DNA of 64,000 nucleotides from Brevibacillus laterosporus LMG 15441 (GTDB lineage Bacteria; Bacillota; Bacilli; Brevibacillales; Brevibacillaceae): NCBI RefSeq assembly GCF_000219535.2, contig NZ_CP007806.1, positions 5,042,501 to 5,106,500 of the forward strand, read 5' to 3'. Shown piece by piece: positions 18,475 to 27,334 of this stretch (position 1 is its first letter; each line of letters starts with the position of its first letter). The notes under the pieces were generated by a model. It saw only the letters and a program-made list of their open reading frames with translations, ran no database searches and was not told where the DNA came from. The position numbers and the translations under genes were made by a program.

Positions 18475-18636
18475 TTGATTCGTCTTCCTGTTGCCTCTTT
18501 TCAATATGACTTCCTCCCCAGTCACACATCAAATTGTTATACCTACATTGCTATTTACGGTGCTGAGCATCATCTTACAGATGAAGAGGTAGAACAAAGT
18601 GCTAGAGATCATGTAAGACATATTCTAAAATCTTAA
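18475..18636 (+). pseudogene. C-terminal remnant of a flavodoxin-fold NAD(P)H oxidoreductase
   Basis: An open frame of about 50 codons with no start codon or ribosome site ends at TAA 18636. Its tail (GAEHHLTDEEVEQSARDH and following) resembles the C-terminus of KefF/YwrO-type quinone oxidoreductases. A stop precedes it at about 18472-18474 and no N-terminal part is found upstream. Family assignment is from memory of the motif and is uncertain. Confidence 0.4.
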
Positions 18637-18670
18637 TTCGTATTTTTTAACCTCCATTTTTTTCCATCAT

Positions 18671-18723
18671 ATAAAACAAAAACAACCTATTTCACCTTTT
18701 TGAGGAGTAAATAGGCTGTTTTT
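18671..18723 (-). terminator. Terminator of the 82-residue protein gene
   Basis: AACAGCCTATTT and AAATAGGTTGTT pair with one mismatch on the minus strand, followed by TTTGTTTTAT. Confidence 0.7.
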
Positions 18724-18728
18724 ATTAC

Positions 18729-18977
18729 CTATTTCTTTATATCGCTCACCTTTACCAGTTTTCCATCTTTATAGCCAATGATGCACGCTTCCAGCACATC
18801 TCCCTTACCAACGCCTGTCTGCGTTACCTTCATAGCATGGTTAAAAGCAAATATTTGTTGCGTCTTGTCATTGTAGACAACATCCTGCTCACGCCAAAGC
18901 TCTTTTATGTCTTTTGCATCAAATAATTTAAGGGTGCTAATTAACAGGTTTCTTTGTTTTCGTTTCTTCTGATCCAC
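18729..18977 (-). CDS. Small hypothetical protein, 82 residues
   Basis: A basic N-terminus (MDQKKRKQRN) is followed by a mixed helix/strand sequence with no signal peptide or membrane helix. A terminator follows immediately, which supports expression. The upstream ribosome site is poor. I do not recognise the family and the neighbours (hmp side, purine-type transferase side) are not informative. Confidence 0.5.
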   Translation of the reverse strand: MDQKKRKQRNLLISTLKLFDAKDIKELWREQDVVYNDKTQQIFAFNHAMKVTQTGVGKGDVLEACIIGYKDGKLVKVSDIKK

Positions 18978-19086
18978 CTACCTATTTTGAATATTCACAT
19001 AAATAATAAGATAACTTCGCTTTTATTTTTATCTACCTACAATATACTATATAATTTAGCTTTTACCGATGATTCTTCCTACCTCA

Positions 19087-19120
19087 TGTAAAAAACCCCT
19101 CTGTCCAGCGATAGAAGGGG
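19087..19120 (-). terminator. Terminator of the phosphoribosyltransferase/permease operon
   Basis: CCCCT pairs with AGGGG around a 15-base loop, then T6 on the minus strand. Confidence 0.7.
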
Positions 19121-19152
19121 ATACTTGCTTAAACATGCACCTGATGTTGCTG

Positions 19153-19704
19153 CTACTCTATTTCATGAGAAAACAACGGAAGCTCTTGTAAAAATACAAT
19201 ATCACTCCGCTCGGCTGCCTCTCCCTCAGCAAGAATTGCCGCTCTAGCTACCACAATGCCGCCAGCTTGAATGACCAAATCCTCAATAGCCTGCAACGAC
19301 TTACCGGTACTAATTACATCATCAATGATGGCAACACGTTTTCCTGCGATTTCACTGGCGTCCGCTCCGTCTAAGCAAAGAACTTGCTTTTTCTGAGTAG
19401 TGATTGATTCTACTTCATTAATTAACGGCGTTTGCATATAAGGCTTTGTGCTTTTTCGAGCAACATAGTACTTCTTCATTTTAAGCACGCGCGATACCTC
19501 ATGAATGAGAGGAATCCCCTTGGCTTCTGCTGTAATAACTACATCTACTTCAGGAAGCTTTGCCGCAAGAAGTGGGGCTACTGCTGTTACCAGCTCTGTA
19601 TCCCCAAGAATGACAAAGCTGGCAATGCTGAGTTTTTCTGTTATCGGAATAATTGGTAAATGCCGAGTAGTCCCTGCTATTTCTAACATATAAGTCTTTT
19701 CCAT
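19153..19704 (-). CDS. Adenine phosphoribosyltransferase-like protein
   Basis: 183 residues with a type I phosphoribosyltransferase fold. The PRPP loop VAIIDDVISTGKS lies near residues 124-136, and an Apt/Xpt-like PLIHEVSRVL region precedes it. It lies 11 bases after a purine-type permease gene, so the pair probably imports a nucleobase and converts it to the nucleotide. Apt itself is usually elsewhere, so this is best called a paralogue with unproven base preference. Confidence 0.8.
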   Translation of the reverse strand: MEKTYMLEIAGTTRHLPIIPITEKLSIASFVILGDTELVTAVAPLLAAKLPEVDVVITAEAKGIPLIHEVSRVLKMKKYYVARKSTKPYMQTPLINEVESITTQKKQVLCLDGADASEIAGKRVAIIDDVISTGKSLQAIEDLVIQAGGIVVARAAILAEGEAAERSDIVFLQELPLFSHEIE

Positions 19705-19715
19705 GAAACTCCCTC

Positions 19716-20777
19716 CTACATCCCAAATAAGCTGATTAATGCTCTCATTAATAAGCCTGCTAGCATCCCAAAGAATGGATCAGAAATCGAGGTAACCACC
19801 ATGGTTATACCACCAATTAGGCTAGAGGAAGCCTCGCCGCCAGTCAATGCAGATATAGCGTTGGTGGGTACAGTTACAATTGCACCTAACACAAACAGAA
19901 ATCCAGAGATAGATTCACTAGGAATATAACGACCGATTTTGGGCAACAAGCCAGCTAGAAGAATTCCCGCCATTACTACCATCATCAGGACACCTGAGGC
20001 AACAGGATGTGGAGCGCCTGCTGTAGCAGAAATGATCGCTTCGACAGGAGCCCCGCCAAATAGAGCAGATACCATGTCCGCTACACTGCTAATTACGCTA
20101 AGCGTGTCAATGTTCACATCCGTCTTGGCAATTTCACCATTAATTTGGCCAAAAGCAATATTTGCGCCAATATTGAGACAAACCATCGCCATAGCGCCTC
20201 GTAAAATACCTGCTGAAAACCTTGGTTTTTGAAAAGCAAAGCGGTCATTTTCCAGCGGTTTGATGGTATTACCCTGTTTAAGAAGCAGTGAAATGAGACT
20301 AGAAATAAGAACGGAAATCGTAACGGTATAGACCAGATCTCTTGTTACAAAATAGGTGAGTAACCCTGTACTCATCGAAACGATTCCAACAGGCATATTA
20401 TTGCGAGCCATATCCCAAGAAACACGCGCTAGCATGATACCAACGCCAGCCATCATTCCACTTGTAATGACAGGTCCGATGAAGCTTACGATTTTCTCTA
20501 AGAAGCCGAATAGACCGATCGTGGCCATAATTGCTCCGCCAACAAAAATCATAGATAACCTATCCCTCATCGTTTTTCCCAAAGTTCCAGCTAATGCAAT
20601 CGTCTCGACCTGATAAGATACAACCGCTACAGAGCCAGTAATGGTGTTTCCAATCGCACCAATTAAGAACGCCAAAGCTGTAGGTACGGAAGCAAAACCC
20701 AGAGATAGTGCTAGTAGACCCTGCGGTAATCCGTTGAGTACGACGCTAAGTGCCGCGATAATATCTTTCCATTCCAT
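19716..20777 (-). CDS. NCS2-type nucleobase permease
   Basis: Start ATG at 20777, with AAGGAG 8 bases upstream. The 353-residue product has about 10-12 hydrophobic helices and NCS2-like motifs (GNTITGSVAVVSYQ; GGAPVEAIISATAGAPHPVASG). It is shorter than classic uracil/xanthine permeases (about 430). It is followed after 11 bases by the phosphoribosyltransferase gene. No purine riboswitch is visible in its leader. Confidence 0.75.
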   Translation of the reverse strand: MEWKDIIAALSVVLNGLPQGLLALSLGFASVPTALAFLIGAIGNTITGSVAVVSYQVETIALAGTLGKTMRDRLSMIFVGGAIMATIGLFGFLEKIVSFIGPVITSGMMAGVGIMLARVSWDMARNNMPVGIVSMSTGLLTYFVTRDLVYTVTISVLISSLISLLLKQGNTIKPLENDRFAFQKPRFSAGILRGAMAMVCLNIGANIAFGQINGEIAKTDVNIDTLSVISSVADMVSALFGGAPVEAIISATAGAPHPVASGVLMMVVMAGILLAGLLPKIGRYIPSESISGFLFVLGAIVTVPTNAISALTGGEASSSLIGGITMVVTSISDPFFGMLAGLLMRALISLFGM

Positions 20778-21010
20778 TTCTGACTTTCTCCTTCTGTTAT
20801 ATGAAATGAATGTCACACCTGTAAAGTATCATAAAAGACGATCAATATCAAACTAAAACTTTAAATAGTTCGTGTTTTGTTATATTTTCAATAAACAAAT
20901 GGCTTTATTATTCGTATTTTAAAGGAAAAATTAGGATTTATTGGGTTGATCTCGCGTATTGAACATAGGTAAATTTATTTAGCTTTAGAATACATACAAG
21001 CTTTTTTGGT
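20778..21010. other. Upstream region of the permease gene
   Basis: AT-rich. On the minus strand TTGATA, a 17-base spacer and TACTTT form a possible promoter near 20824-20852. No purine-riboswitch core or gene was found. Confidence 0.35.
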
Positions 21011-21043
21011 AAAAAAAAATAGCCAGATGAATAACTGGCTATT
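21011..21043 (-). terminator. Terminator downstream of the His/Cys-rich repeat gene
   Basis: AATAGCCAG pairs with CTGGCTATT, followed on the minus strand by T9. It lies 320 bases after the repeat gene. Confidence 0.8.
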
Positions 21044-21363
21044 CGTGCCTATATTACGATTTGCTAGTGGTAACGACTAATGGCTCATCTAGCCTCATTA
21101 TTCCAGAAAAAAACCCATGATCCCTATCTATTCTAGAGATCACAGGCTTTGCAATTGGTTAGATATCCATGAAGACCTACTAGATTGTGATGCGGTGTTT
21201 ACCTCAACTCACTTCGTCAAGGTAAACACCCTGCTCATCCTGAATCAATCAGTAGTTTAAAACGTGAGACGTTACTTAACACATGATTCTCATTTGGAAG
21301 TGCACAGATACCTATCAGATTTCACACCCAAAACTACGTTGTACTTGTGCCCTTACATACTAA
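21044..21363 (-). ncRNA. Possible structured 3' RNA region
   Basis: No coding frame is seen between the repeat gene and the terminator. A strong 10-base stem GGTGTTTACC/GGTAAACACC (21194-21203 with 21221-21230) and weaker pairings (TGATC/GATCA around 21119-21142; AACGT/ACGTT near 21261) suggest a structured 3' UTR or small RNA. Not matched to any known family. Confidence 0.3.
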
Positions 21364-21579
21364 TTACCAACAGCTAGGATGATGTGGTTTTCTAATTGGT
21401 TTTCTTCTTTTTTTCTTAACAAAGCATTTACAAACCAACTCTACCTTCTTCTTCTTAGGATGGTGATGATGATGACAGCTAGGATGATGTGATTCTCTTC
21501 TTTTTTTCTTAACGAAGCATTTACAAACCAACTCTACCTTCTTCTTCTTAGGATGGTGATGATGATGACATCTACTCAT
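21364..21579 (-). CDS. His/Cys/Lys-rich tandem-repeat protein, possible spore protein
   Basis: Start ATG at 21579, 8 bases after AAGGAGG. The 71 residues are two near-identical copies of a unit: CHHHHHPKKKK, VELVCKCFVKKKRR, then HHPSC. At DNA level the copies differ by an indel of about 12 bases. The clusters of His and Cys suggest metal binding and the Lys/Arg blocks give high positive charge. A sigma-K-like promoter (AC, 16 bases, CATAGTATA) lies upstream, so a late mother-cell spore coat or exosporium role is inferred. I know no named homologue. Confidence 0.65.
   Translation of the reverse strand: MSRCHHHHHPKKKKVELVCKCFVKKKRRESHHPSCHHHHHPKKKKVELVCKCFVKKKRRKPIRKPHHPSCW
21470..21579 (-). 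repeat. Direct tandem duplication within the His/Cys-rich gene
   Basis: The stretch encoding the first repeat unit recurs at about 21373-21473, nearly base for base, apart from an insertion of about 12 bases in the second copy. This is a recent duplication by comparison of the two copies. Confidence 0.75.
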
Positions 21580-21608
21580 GTGTCTCACCTCCTTCGTCTG
21601 ACTTACTA

Positions 21609-21635
21609 TATACTATGTTGTCGTTCGCAACTTGT
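21609..21635 (-). promoter_or_regulatory. Sigma-K-like promoter of the repeat-protein gene
   Basis: CATAGTATA (21609-21617) matches CATANNNTA, and an AC (21634-21635) lies 16 bases upstream, as in Bacillus sigma-K promoters. Confidence 0.5.
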
Positions 21636-21754
21636 ACTAGTCAAAAGACTTTTCTTTGCTAAATTAGATATTTGTGAAGGTAGAGTCATTTAGGGATTCT
21701 AAAAACGAAGCGCTCGGGAGCAAAATGAAGACCGTTGAATCGTAATCTAAGGTT

Positions 21755-21789
21755 ATTAAAAAAGTCTACGAGGACTCACTCGTAGACTT
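21755..21789 (-). terminator. Terminator of the HxlR regulator gene
   Basis: AAGTCTACGAG pairs with CTCGTAGACTT (11 bases), followed by T6 on the minus strand. Confidence 0.85.
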
Positions 21790-21816
21790 GTTGCCGTGCG
21801 GTTATATAGATACGCC

Positions 21817-22194
21817 TTACATTTCTTTATCCTTTTGATTTAAAATGTTATCCTCCAGCACAGCGAACTTATCTCCATATTCCTTGATAATATGCTTCTC
21901 TCCCCACACACATAAGGAATCTAATATCGGCTTTAAGCTCCACCCGTACTCACTTAGTTCATACTCCACCTTTGGAGGAACCTGATTATAAATAATTCGA
22001 TTTACAATACCATCCTGCTCTAATTCTCTAAGCTGTTGCGTTAACATTTTTTGTGTAATGCCAGGCATAACCCGTTTTAATTCGCTTGTGCGTTTTTTCC
22101 CATGTGTTAAATGACAAAGAATTACACATTTCCATTTTCCACCTATAACCTCTAAGGTAGCTTCGACAGTGATATTATATTTTTTCTTAATCAC
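21817..22194 (-). CDS. HxlR-family transcriptional regulator
   Basis: 125 residues with the HxlR/MarR-like winged helix: GGKWKCVILCHL, then RTSELKRVMPGITQKMLTQQLRELEQDGIV. HxlR regulators often respond to electrophiles or aldehydes through cysteines; this one has C23, C26 and C96 (approximate). It is divergent from an MFS exporter and an aldo/keto reductase, which it probably controls. Two TTACT-type inverted repeats lie between them. Confidence 0.88.
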   Translation of the reverse strand: MIKKKYNITVEATLEVIGGKWKCVILCHLTHGKKRTSELKRVMPGITQKMLTQQLRELEQDGIVNRIIYNQVPPKVEYELSEYGWSLKPILDSLCVWGEKHIIKEYGDKFAVLEDNILNQKDKEM

Positions 22195-22241
22195 AGCTTA
22201 TTCCTCCTAAACACACCCATGGGAACTTTTTAGTACCTATA

Positions 22242-22292
22242 TTACTTTTTAGTAAGTATGTAACTTTATTGTTTGTATATTACTTTATAGTG
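22242..22292. promoter_or_regulatory. Candidate HxlR operators
   Basis: TTACTTTTTAGTAA (22242-22255) and the related TTACTTTATAGTG (22280-22292) lie in the divergent spacer. Both resemble the TACT...AGTA operators of YodB-like HxlR proteins. Confidence 0.4.
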
Positions 22293-22369
22293 CGTACTAT
22301 TCATTTTCATTATCTTACATCATAATAGCATGTACCGGCCGGTCATACCATACTGTAGGAGTGGAGTGA

Positions 22370-23581
22370 ATGTTATTAGATCAAAAAAGAAGCACGTTGG
22401 CGCTCCTTGCGTTAGCGATTAGTGCATTTGCAATTGGAACAACAGAATTCATCAGTGTGGGACTACTTCCGCTTATCGCTGATGATTTAAATATATCTGT
22501 CTCAACATCCGCGTTAACCGTTACTTTATATGCATTAGGAGTTACCTTTGGAGCACCGATTTTAACCTCTCTAACCTCTGGCATCCCTCGCAAAGCCTTA
22601 TTATTGTGGATCATGCTAGTGTTTATTGTAGGAAATACGCTTGCCGCCACTGCGAATGGAATTGTCGTATTGCTGATAGCAAGAATGATTTCCGCGTTGT
22701 CCCATGGTGTATTTATGTCAATCGGCTCCACTATCGCTGCTGATCTGGTACCAGAAAATCGCAGGGCTAGTGCAATCGCCTTTATGTTTTCAGGACTTAC
22801 AGTAGCGACCGTCACTGGAGTTCCTTTAGGCACATTTATCGGACAGCAATTAGGTTGGCGTGCTGCTTTTATTGGAATCGTCGCAGTTGGCATCTTAGCT
22901 TTCCTAGCCAATATCATTTTAATTCCTTCCGATTTGCGTAAAGGGACCAAAACACCGCTGCGAGAACAGCTTACACTGATTACTAATGGAAGATTGCTTC
23001 TTGCCTTTCTCATTACCGCTATTGGGTATGGTGGCACTTTTGTCGTCTTTACGTATTTATCACCATTACTTCATGAAATAACTGGCTTTAAGGAAACGAC
23101 CGTTGCCATTATTCTTCTTGGCTATGGAATTGCTATTGCGATTGGAAACATCATTGGTGGAAAGGCAGCCAACCGCAAACCTATTTCCGCCTTATTTTAT
23201 ATGTTTACTATACAATCCATCATACTGTTCGTCTTAACGTTCACCGCCCCGTTTAAAGTTGTCGGATTACTAACAATCCTGCTCATGGGCTTGTTAGCTT
23301 TTATGAACGTGCCCGGATTGCAGGTCTATGTCGTCATGTTAGCTGAACGTTATGCGCCGAAAGCAGTAGATGTAGCTTCGGCTATGAATATCGCCGCTTT
23401 CAACGCAGGTATCGCAATCGGAGCATACCTGGGCGGACTCGTTACTGACAAGCTTGGACTGATTCATACCCCCTGGGTAGGAGCATTGATGGTTTTAGGA
23501 GCCGTACTTTTAACAGGTTTGGCTCGTGCCTTGGAAAGAAAAGATAAGACTACCAACAAGAATGAGCTAGCTCGCCTGTAA
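22370..23581 (+). CDS. MFS efflux transporter, DHA1 type
   Basis: 403 residues with 12 predicted helices. The N-terminal ISAFAIGTTEFISVGLLP motif and the VPENRRASAIAFMFSG loop are typical of the AraJ/YdhP-like DHA1 drug:proton antiporters. GGAG precedes the ATG by about 5-8 bases. It is divergent from the HxlR gene and followed by an aldo/keto reductase about 130 bases downstream, suggesting a detoxification module. Substrate unknown. Confidence 0.88.
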   Translation: MLLDQKRSTLALLALAISAFAIGTTEFISVGLLPLIADDLNISVSTSALTVTLYALGVTFGAPILTSLTSGIPRKALLLWIMLVFIVGNTLAATANGIVVLLIARMISALSHGVFMSIGSTIAADLVPENRRASAIAFMFSGLTVATVTGVPLGTFIGQQLGWRAAFIGIVAVGILAFLANIILIPSDLRKGTKTPLREQLTLITNGRLLLAFLITAIGYGGTFVVFTYLSPLLHEITGFKETTVAIILLGYGIAIAIGNIIGGKAANRKPISALFYMFTIQSIILFVLTFTAPFKVVGLLTILLMGLLAFMNVPGLQVYVVMLAERYAPKAVDVASAMNIAAFNAGIAIGAYLGGLVTDKLGLIHTPWVGALMVLGAVLLTGLARALERKDKTTNKNELARL

Positions 23582-23712
23582 AAGTCTATGTTTTCATGAT
23601 CGCTTTTGATTAAAAGGCAAGGACTCTCTTGGCGATAATTTTGTTACTGATCATTTGTACCGCGTTTTTCCAGTACATCATTATGTAAAAAATGACATAG
23701 GAGGCTATTCAT

Positions 23713-24555
23713 ATGGCAAAAAATTTACAAGATACAACAGCACTACACAACGGTATTAAAATGCCTTGGTTTGGAATTGGCGTATTTAAAGTAGAAGAAG
23801 GCTCTGAACTAGTAGCAGCCGTCAAATCAGCTATTAAGCATGGTTACCGCAGTATTGATACGGCTGCTATATATGGAAATGAAACAAGTGTGGGACAGGC
23901 GATCCACGAAGGCATTCAAGAAGCAAACATCTCCAGAGAAGACCTCTTTGTGACCTCAAAGGTTTGGAATGCCGATCTGGGATACGAAGCCACCCTGGCT
24001 GCCTTCGAAACAAGTCTAAATAAACTCGGCTTAGAATACCTCGATTTGTATCTCATTCATTGGCCTGTGAAAGGTAAATATAAGGAAGCTTGGCGAGCGT
24101 TAGAGAAGCTCTATAAAGATGGACGTGTAAAAGCAATCGGGGTCAGTAATTTTCAAATCCATCATCTTGAAGACCTGATGGGGGAAGCTGAAATAAAACC
24201 CATGATAAACCAAGTGGAATTTCATCCATATCTGACGCAAAAGGAATTGATTACCTTCTGCCGGACGCATGATATTCAAATGGAAGCATGGTCCCCATTA
24301 ATGCAGGGCCAATTGTTAGATAACCCGGTATTACAAGAAATTGCTGATAAGCACGGTAAAACAGTTGCTCAGGTCATCCTTCGTTGGGACCTCCAGCATG
24401 GTGTTGTCACCATTCCGAAGTCCACTAAAGAGCATCGAATTGTTGAAAATGCATCCGTGTTTGATTTCGAGTTAACACAAGAAGAGATGGATCGCATTGA
24501 TGCTTTGAATCAAAATCATCGAGTCGGTCCCGATCCGGACAACTTTGATTTTTAA
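23713..24555 (+). CDS. Aldo/keto reductase (YvgN/glyoxal reductase-like)
   Basis: 280 residues. The AKR tetrad is visible: Asp in SIDTAAIYGNE, Tyr in the same motif, Lys in VTSKVWN, and His in LYLIHWPVKG. The C-terminal NADPH-binding pattern TIPKSTKEHRI is present. B. subtilis YvgN reduces methylglyoxal and other aldehydes with NADPH. AGGAGG precedes the ATG by about 7 bases. Together with the HxlR regulator and the exporter it fits an aldehyde or electrophile response. Confidence 0.92.
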   Translation: MAKNLQDTTALHNGIKMPWFGIGVFKVEEGSELVAAVKSAIKHGYRSIDTAAIYGNETSVGQAIHEGIQEANISREDLFVTSKVWNADLGYEATLAAFETSLNKLGLEYLDLYLIHWPVKGKYKEAWRALEKLYKDGRVKAIGVSNFQIHHLEDLMGEAEIKPMINQVEFHPYLTQKELITFCRTHDIQMEAWSPLMQGQLLDNPVLQEIADKHGKTVAQVILRWDLQHGVVTIPKSTKEHRIVENASVFDFELTQEEMDRIDALNQNHRVGPDPDNFDF

Positions 24556-24576
24556 TTTTGTAAGAGAAAACGTAGT

Positions 24577-24625
24577 AAGCCGCCATTTCTTTTTTTCGGT
24601 GAGAAATGGCGGCTTTATTATTTTG
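24577..24625 (+). terminator. Terminator of the aldo/keto reductase gene
   Basis: AAGCCGCCATTTCT pairs with AGAAATGGCGGCTT (14 bases), followed by TATTATTTT. Confidence 0.9.
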
Positions 24626-24830
24626 CATGACCAATACACGTAAGCTTTTTTTCGTTTACAGTACAAGGAAGAAAATGAGAGTAACAAATAAGCAAGTAAC
24701 CCTTAAAGAATACTCATTAATAAGAAAATATTGCTTTTTTAAAATATATATATTTATCTTATTCTTCAATAGTGATATCGTAATGTCATCAGTAATAATA
24801 TGGAAAAAACGATAGTTAGGTGGTTCTAAC

Positions 24831-25415
24831 ATGAAGAGACTAAAAATTATCTTACTTTTGTGCTTATTATCCCTTTCAATAATATTGCTAAATGGATGTG
24901 AGCAAATAAGTAATAATGAAACCGCACTTAATTCAACAGAAATTGAACAATTTAATGATAAGTTTTTACATATTAAAGCTAATTTTAAACAAGAGGATTT
25001 CATTGAAGTTACTGATGACTGGGATATAAGAAATTTGGTTCCAGAGTTGCAAGGAGAGCCTCGGGACAAGCACTCTCAATTCAGAGAAACGAATAAAACT
25101 CTCGTTTACAAAAATTCCAAAAATGGAGTTATTGTCATGGTCGGCATTAGCCTTAATCCTCTAAAAAATTCTGAATGGAGAAATGCCTTACATTATTCTC
25201 CAAGCTTTTATAACGCAAAAGAGGAAGAAAAAGGGATTACAAAAAATTACAGTGATATTTTCCCTAATACTACTTTAACCATTTATAACTTTACAAGCAA
25301 AGGAATGAATATAAGTATTGCATCAATTTCAGATCGTTCGAAGATTCCCGATCCAGACGATATCCATTCTGACTTTTTTGCATCATTAACGAAATTTATA
25401 AATGATCAAATCTAA
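24831..25415 (+). CDS. Secreted lipoprotein of unknown function
   Basis: 194 residues with a lipoprotein signal peptide: KR start, hydrophobic core, and lipobox LNGC with Cys23 as the lipid attachment site. The mature part is polar with no motif I recognise. AGGTGG precedes the ATG by about 8 bases. The base composition is more AT-rich than the neighbouring genes, and the next gene starts 55 bases downstream, so both may belong to an acquired segment. Confidence 0.75.
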   Translation: MKRLKIILLLCLLSLSIILLNGCEQISNNETALNSTEIEQFNDKFLHIKANFKQEDFIEVTDDWDIRNLVPELQGEPRDKHSQFRETNKTLVYKNSKNGVIVMVGISLNPLKNSEWRNALHYSPSFYNAKEEEKGITKNYSDIFPNTTLTIYNFTSKGMNISIASISDRSKIPDPDDIHSDFFASLTKFINDQI

Positions 25416-25469
25416 CTTTGTGATTATAGCGATTCCTGCTATAAAATATAATTTTTGGGGGAATTTTAA

Positions 25470-26117
25470 ATGTTTAAAAAAAAGATTGTAGCATTGTCAT
25501 TACTAGGGGCCTCTATTTTTTTGTTAAGTCCTTCTGTTCAAGCTTCTGACTCCGAAAATAAAGTTAAATATGTTAAGTATTTCGATAGCGAAGCAGATCG
25601 AGAGGCAAGTTTAGATCGTAAAATTCGTAAACCCGATATAATACAATATGCAACGGGGATTGTTTACCACGCGAATGGCTATGTTAAAGGAACAGCGCGA
25701 GTTGAGTTTGATTCAGATGAACCAAGCCATAAATTAATTTACAAACAATATGTTAAAATTGATAGAGGCATCGATTTAGGTATCAAATATACTACCAGTG
25801 CTGAATTAACTGTCACTACTGAACACAATATTAATGCAAAAATTGAATTCCCTATAAAGTTTTTGAAATCTGAAATTGGGTATCAATATGACAAAAAATA
25901 TACCCATGTTATAAAAAAAGGACAAGAAATTGATGCAAAATTTAAAGAACCAGGAAAATATGTAGTTAGAGTTTTTAGTGTTGGTGAGAATTATGATCTT
26001 TATGGAAATTGGAAAGCCACCGTCTATCCTGGTAAAGAAACTATTGTAGAAAATAGATATCTTGGTTGGATTATTGTACCAACCCCGTTTCAGACTATCG
26101 ACATTACAAGACAGTAA
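25470..26117 (+). CDS. Secreted beta-rich protein
   Basis: 215 residues with a signal peptide (cleavage likely at VQA-SDS, about residue 25). The mature part alternates hydrophobic and Ser/Thr residues (TTSAELTVTTEHNINAKI), followed by a KFLKSEIGYQYDKKY segment and KKGQEIDAKFKEPGKYVV. This order resembles the 54295-55005 protein in this window and, loosely, aerolysin/ETX-MTX2-like beta-hairpins. GGGGG lies about 8 bases before the ATG. Pore formation is only a guess. Confidence 0.7.
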   Translation: MFKKKIVALSLLGASIFLLSPSVQASDSENKVKYVKYFDSEADREASLDRKIRKPDIIQYATGIVYHANGYVKGTARVEFDSDEPSHKLIYKQYVKIDRGIDLGIKYTTSAELTVTTEHNINAKIEFPIKFLKSEIGYQYDKKYTHVIKKGQEIDAKFKEPGKYVVRVFSVGENYDLYGNWKATVYPGKETIVENRYLGWIIVPTPFQTIDITRQ

Positions 26118-26565
26118 GAATATTCGCCCAAATCAAATAAACTGTCTATAGTTGAGCATAAAAACTCATTTAAAAATTACACTGTTTGAATATTATTATC
26201 TCATAAGATTATTAAGTGTTTGAGCTCTACTTTATAACAAATATCTTGCAATACGATTGAGCTATTTCTTGTGAACTGACTTCTATAGTCCTTGGTAAAT
26301 TGCTCTTATACTATTTCTCTCTAAACATAAGTGGCAGGATACATATAAATAACATTTTCAGTTGTTTAAAACGGGGGTGTTCCTATAATACAATTATCAG
26401 AATGCCCCTCTTGATACCGTTATTTTCTTTCGTTGAAGCTTATAAGATCTCATTTTTGTCATCTTCTAGTAAAGGAGACCAAAATCACTTTACACAATGG
26501 AATGAATTAGAAAGTGAATGCTTTCTTTTACTATTTGATCTATCCTCGAATATGATCATTATCAT
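26118..26565. other. Non-coding AT-rich stretch
   Basis: I see no gene with a ribosome site, no strong hairpin and no repeat. The plus-strand frame at 26300-26596 lacks a ribosome site. Confidence 0.4.
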
Positions 26566-27058
26566 TCAAGCAAGCTTCCTCTGTAATATGGAATAGCTCC
26601 GAAATAATACCTCCATGTGTCCTCCTTTTACCATATATTTGTCCCCATCCAATGCAAATACGCTATGCACCATAACAATACCGTCGCCTACATAGCTATT
26701 TATCGGGTTCAATATCGTTTTGCTGATGCCCAGTTTATCCAAAGGATCATGAACCATTTGAAGATTTTGAATGGTACTACTCTCTATTCCCGCAATAAGG
26801 TGTAACTGCAATATTTCGTTTTGAAATGATCTCTTACGTTGCATTTAATTCATCAAGAAAGGCATTTTTCACATGCATACGTCTATATGGGATAAAGCGT
26901 GAGTACCCTCTACCATCCTCTAACAAATAATCACCATAATCCCTAGAAGGTACACAGTCTACTAAGCTTGGAAAACAAGTATGTATGGCCCTTAGTGGAT
27001 TGGCTGGGTTCATCCCTTGCAAGTAGCTCAAATAAGGATAAGGATTCCATTTAAACAT
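26566..27058 (-). pseudogene. Frameshifted lipase/esterase-like remnant
   Basis: Two overlapping minus-strand frames (26834-27058 and 26566-26844) read as consecutive pieces of one protein. The second contains VGDGIVMVHS and KGGHMEVLF, which look like the Asp and His regions of LCAT/PGAP1-type lipases. No Ser nucleophile motif or N-terminal half is found. A one-base frame change and the missing front make it a pseudogene. Family call is tentative. Confidence 0.4.
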
Positions 27059-27261
27059 TATTAAAAGAAGAAAATGACATTTCTTTTAATATAAAAATTT
27101 CTCACAAACAGCGAAGTAATCATTTATCAATCGCAAAAATTACAAAAATTCTTGAAGAATTAATAATAGATAGATTGATTTATTTTTTCTTATTAGAGTG
27201 CTTTGGAAGGAATTTTTGAAAGATCGAGATAGAAATGATAGTCATATAATTAGCCTTTTAT

Positions 27262-27313
27262 CAAACAACAAAGACAGTCCAAAACTTTTTAAAGTAAGTT
27301 TCGAACTGTCTTT
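27262..27313 (-). terminator. Terminator of hcp
   Basis: AAAGACAGT pairs with ACTGTCTTT, with additional inner pairing; a weak T tail follows on the minus strand. Confidence 0.6.
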
Positions 27314-27334
27314 ACAGTTATAGAAAAATCTTTT

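Noticed and set aside
20778-21010. Purine riboswitch upstream of the NCS2-type permease
   Set aside because: The conserved riboswitch core and terminator/antiterminator pair are not visible.
22334-22343. ACCGGCCGGT palindrome before the MFS gene as an operator
   Set aside because: Only 10 bases, single copy; likely chance.
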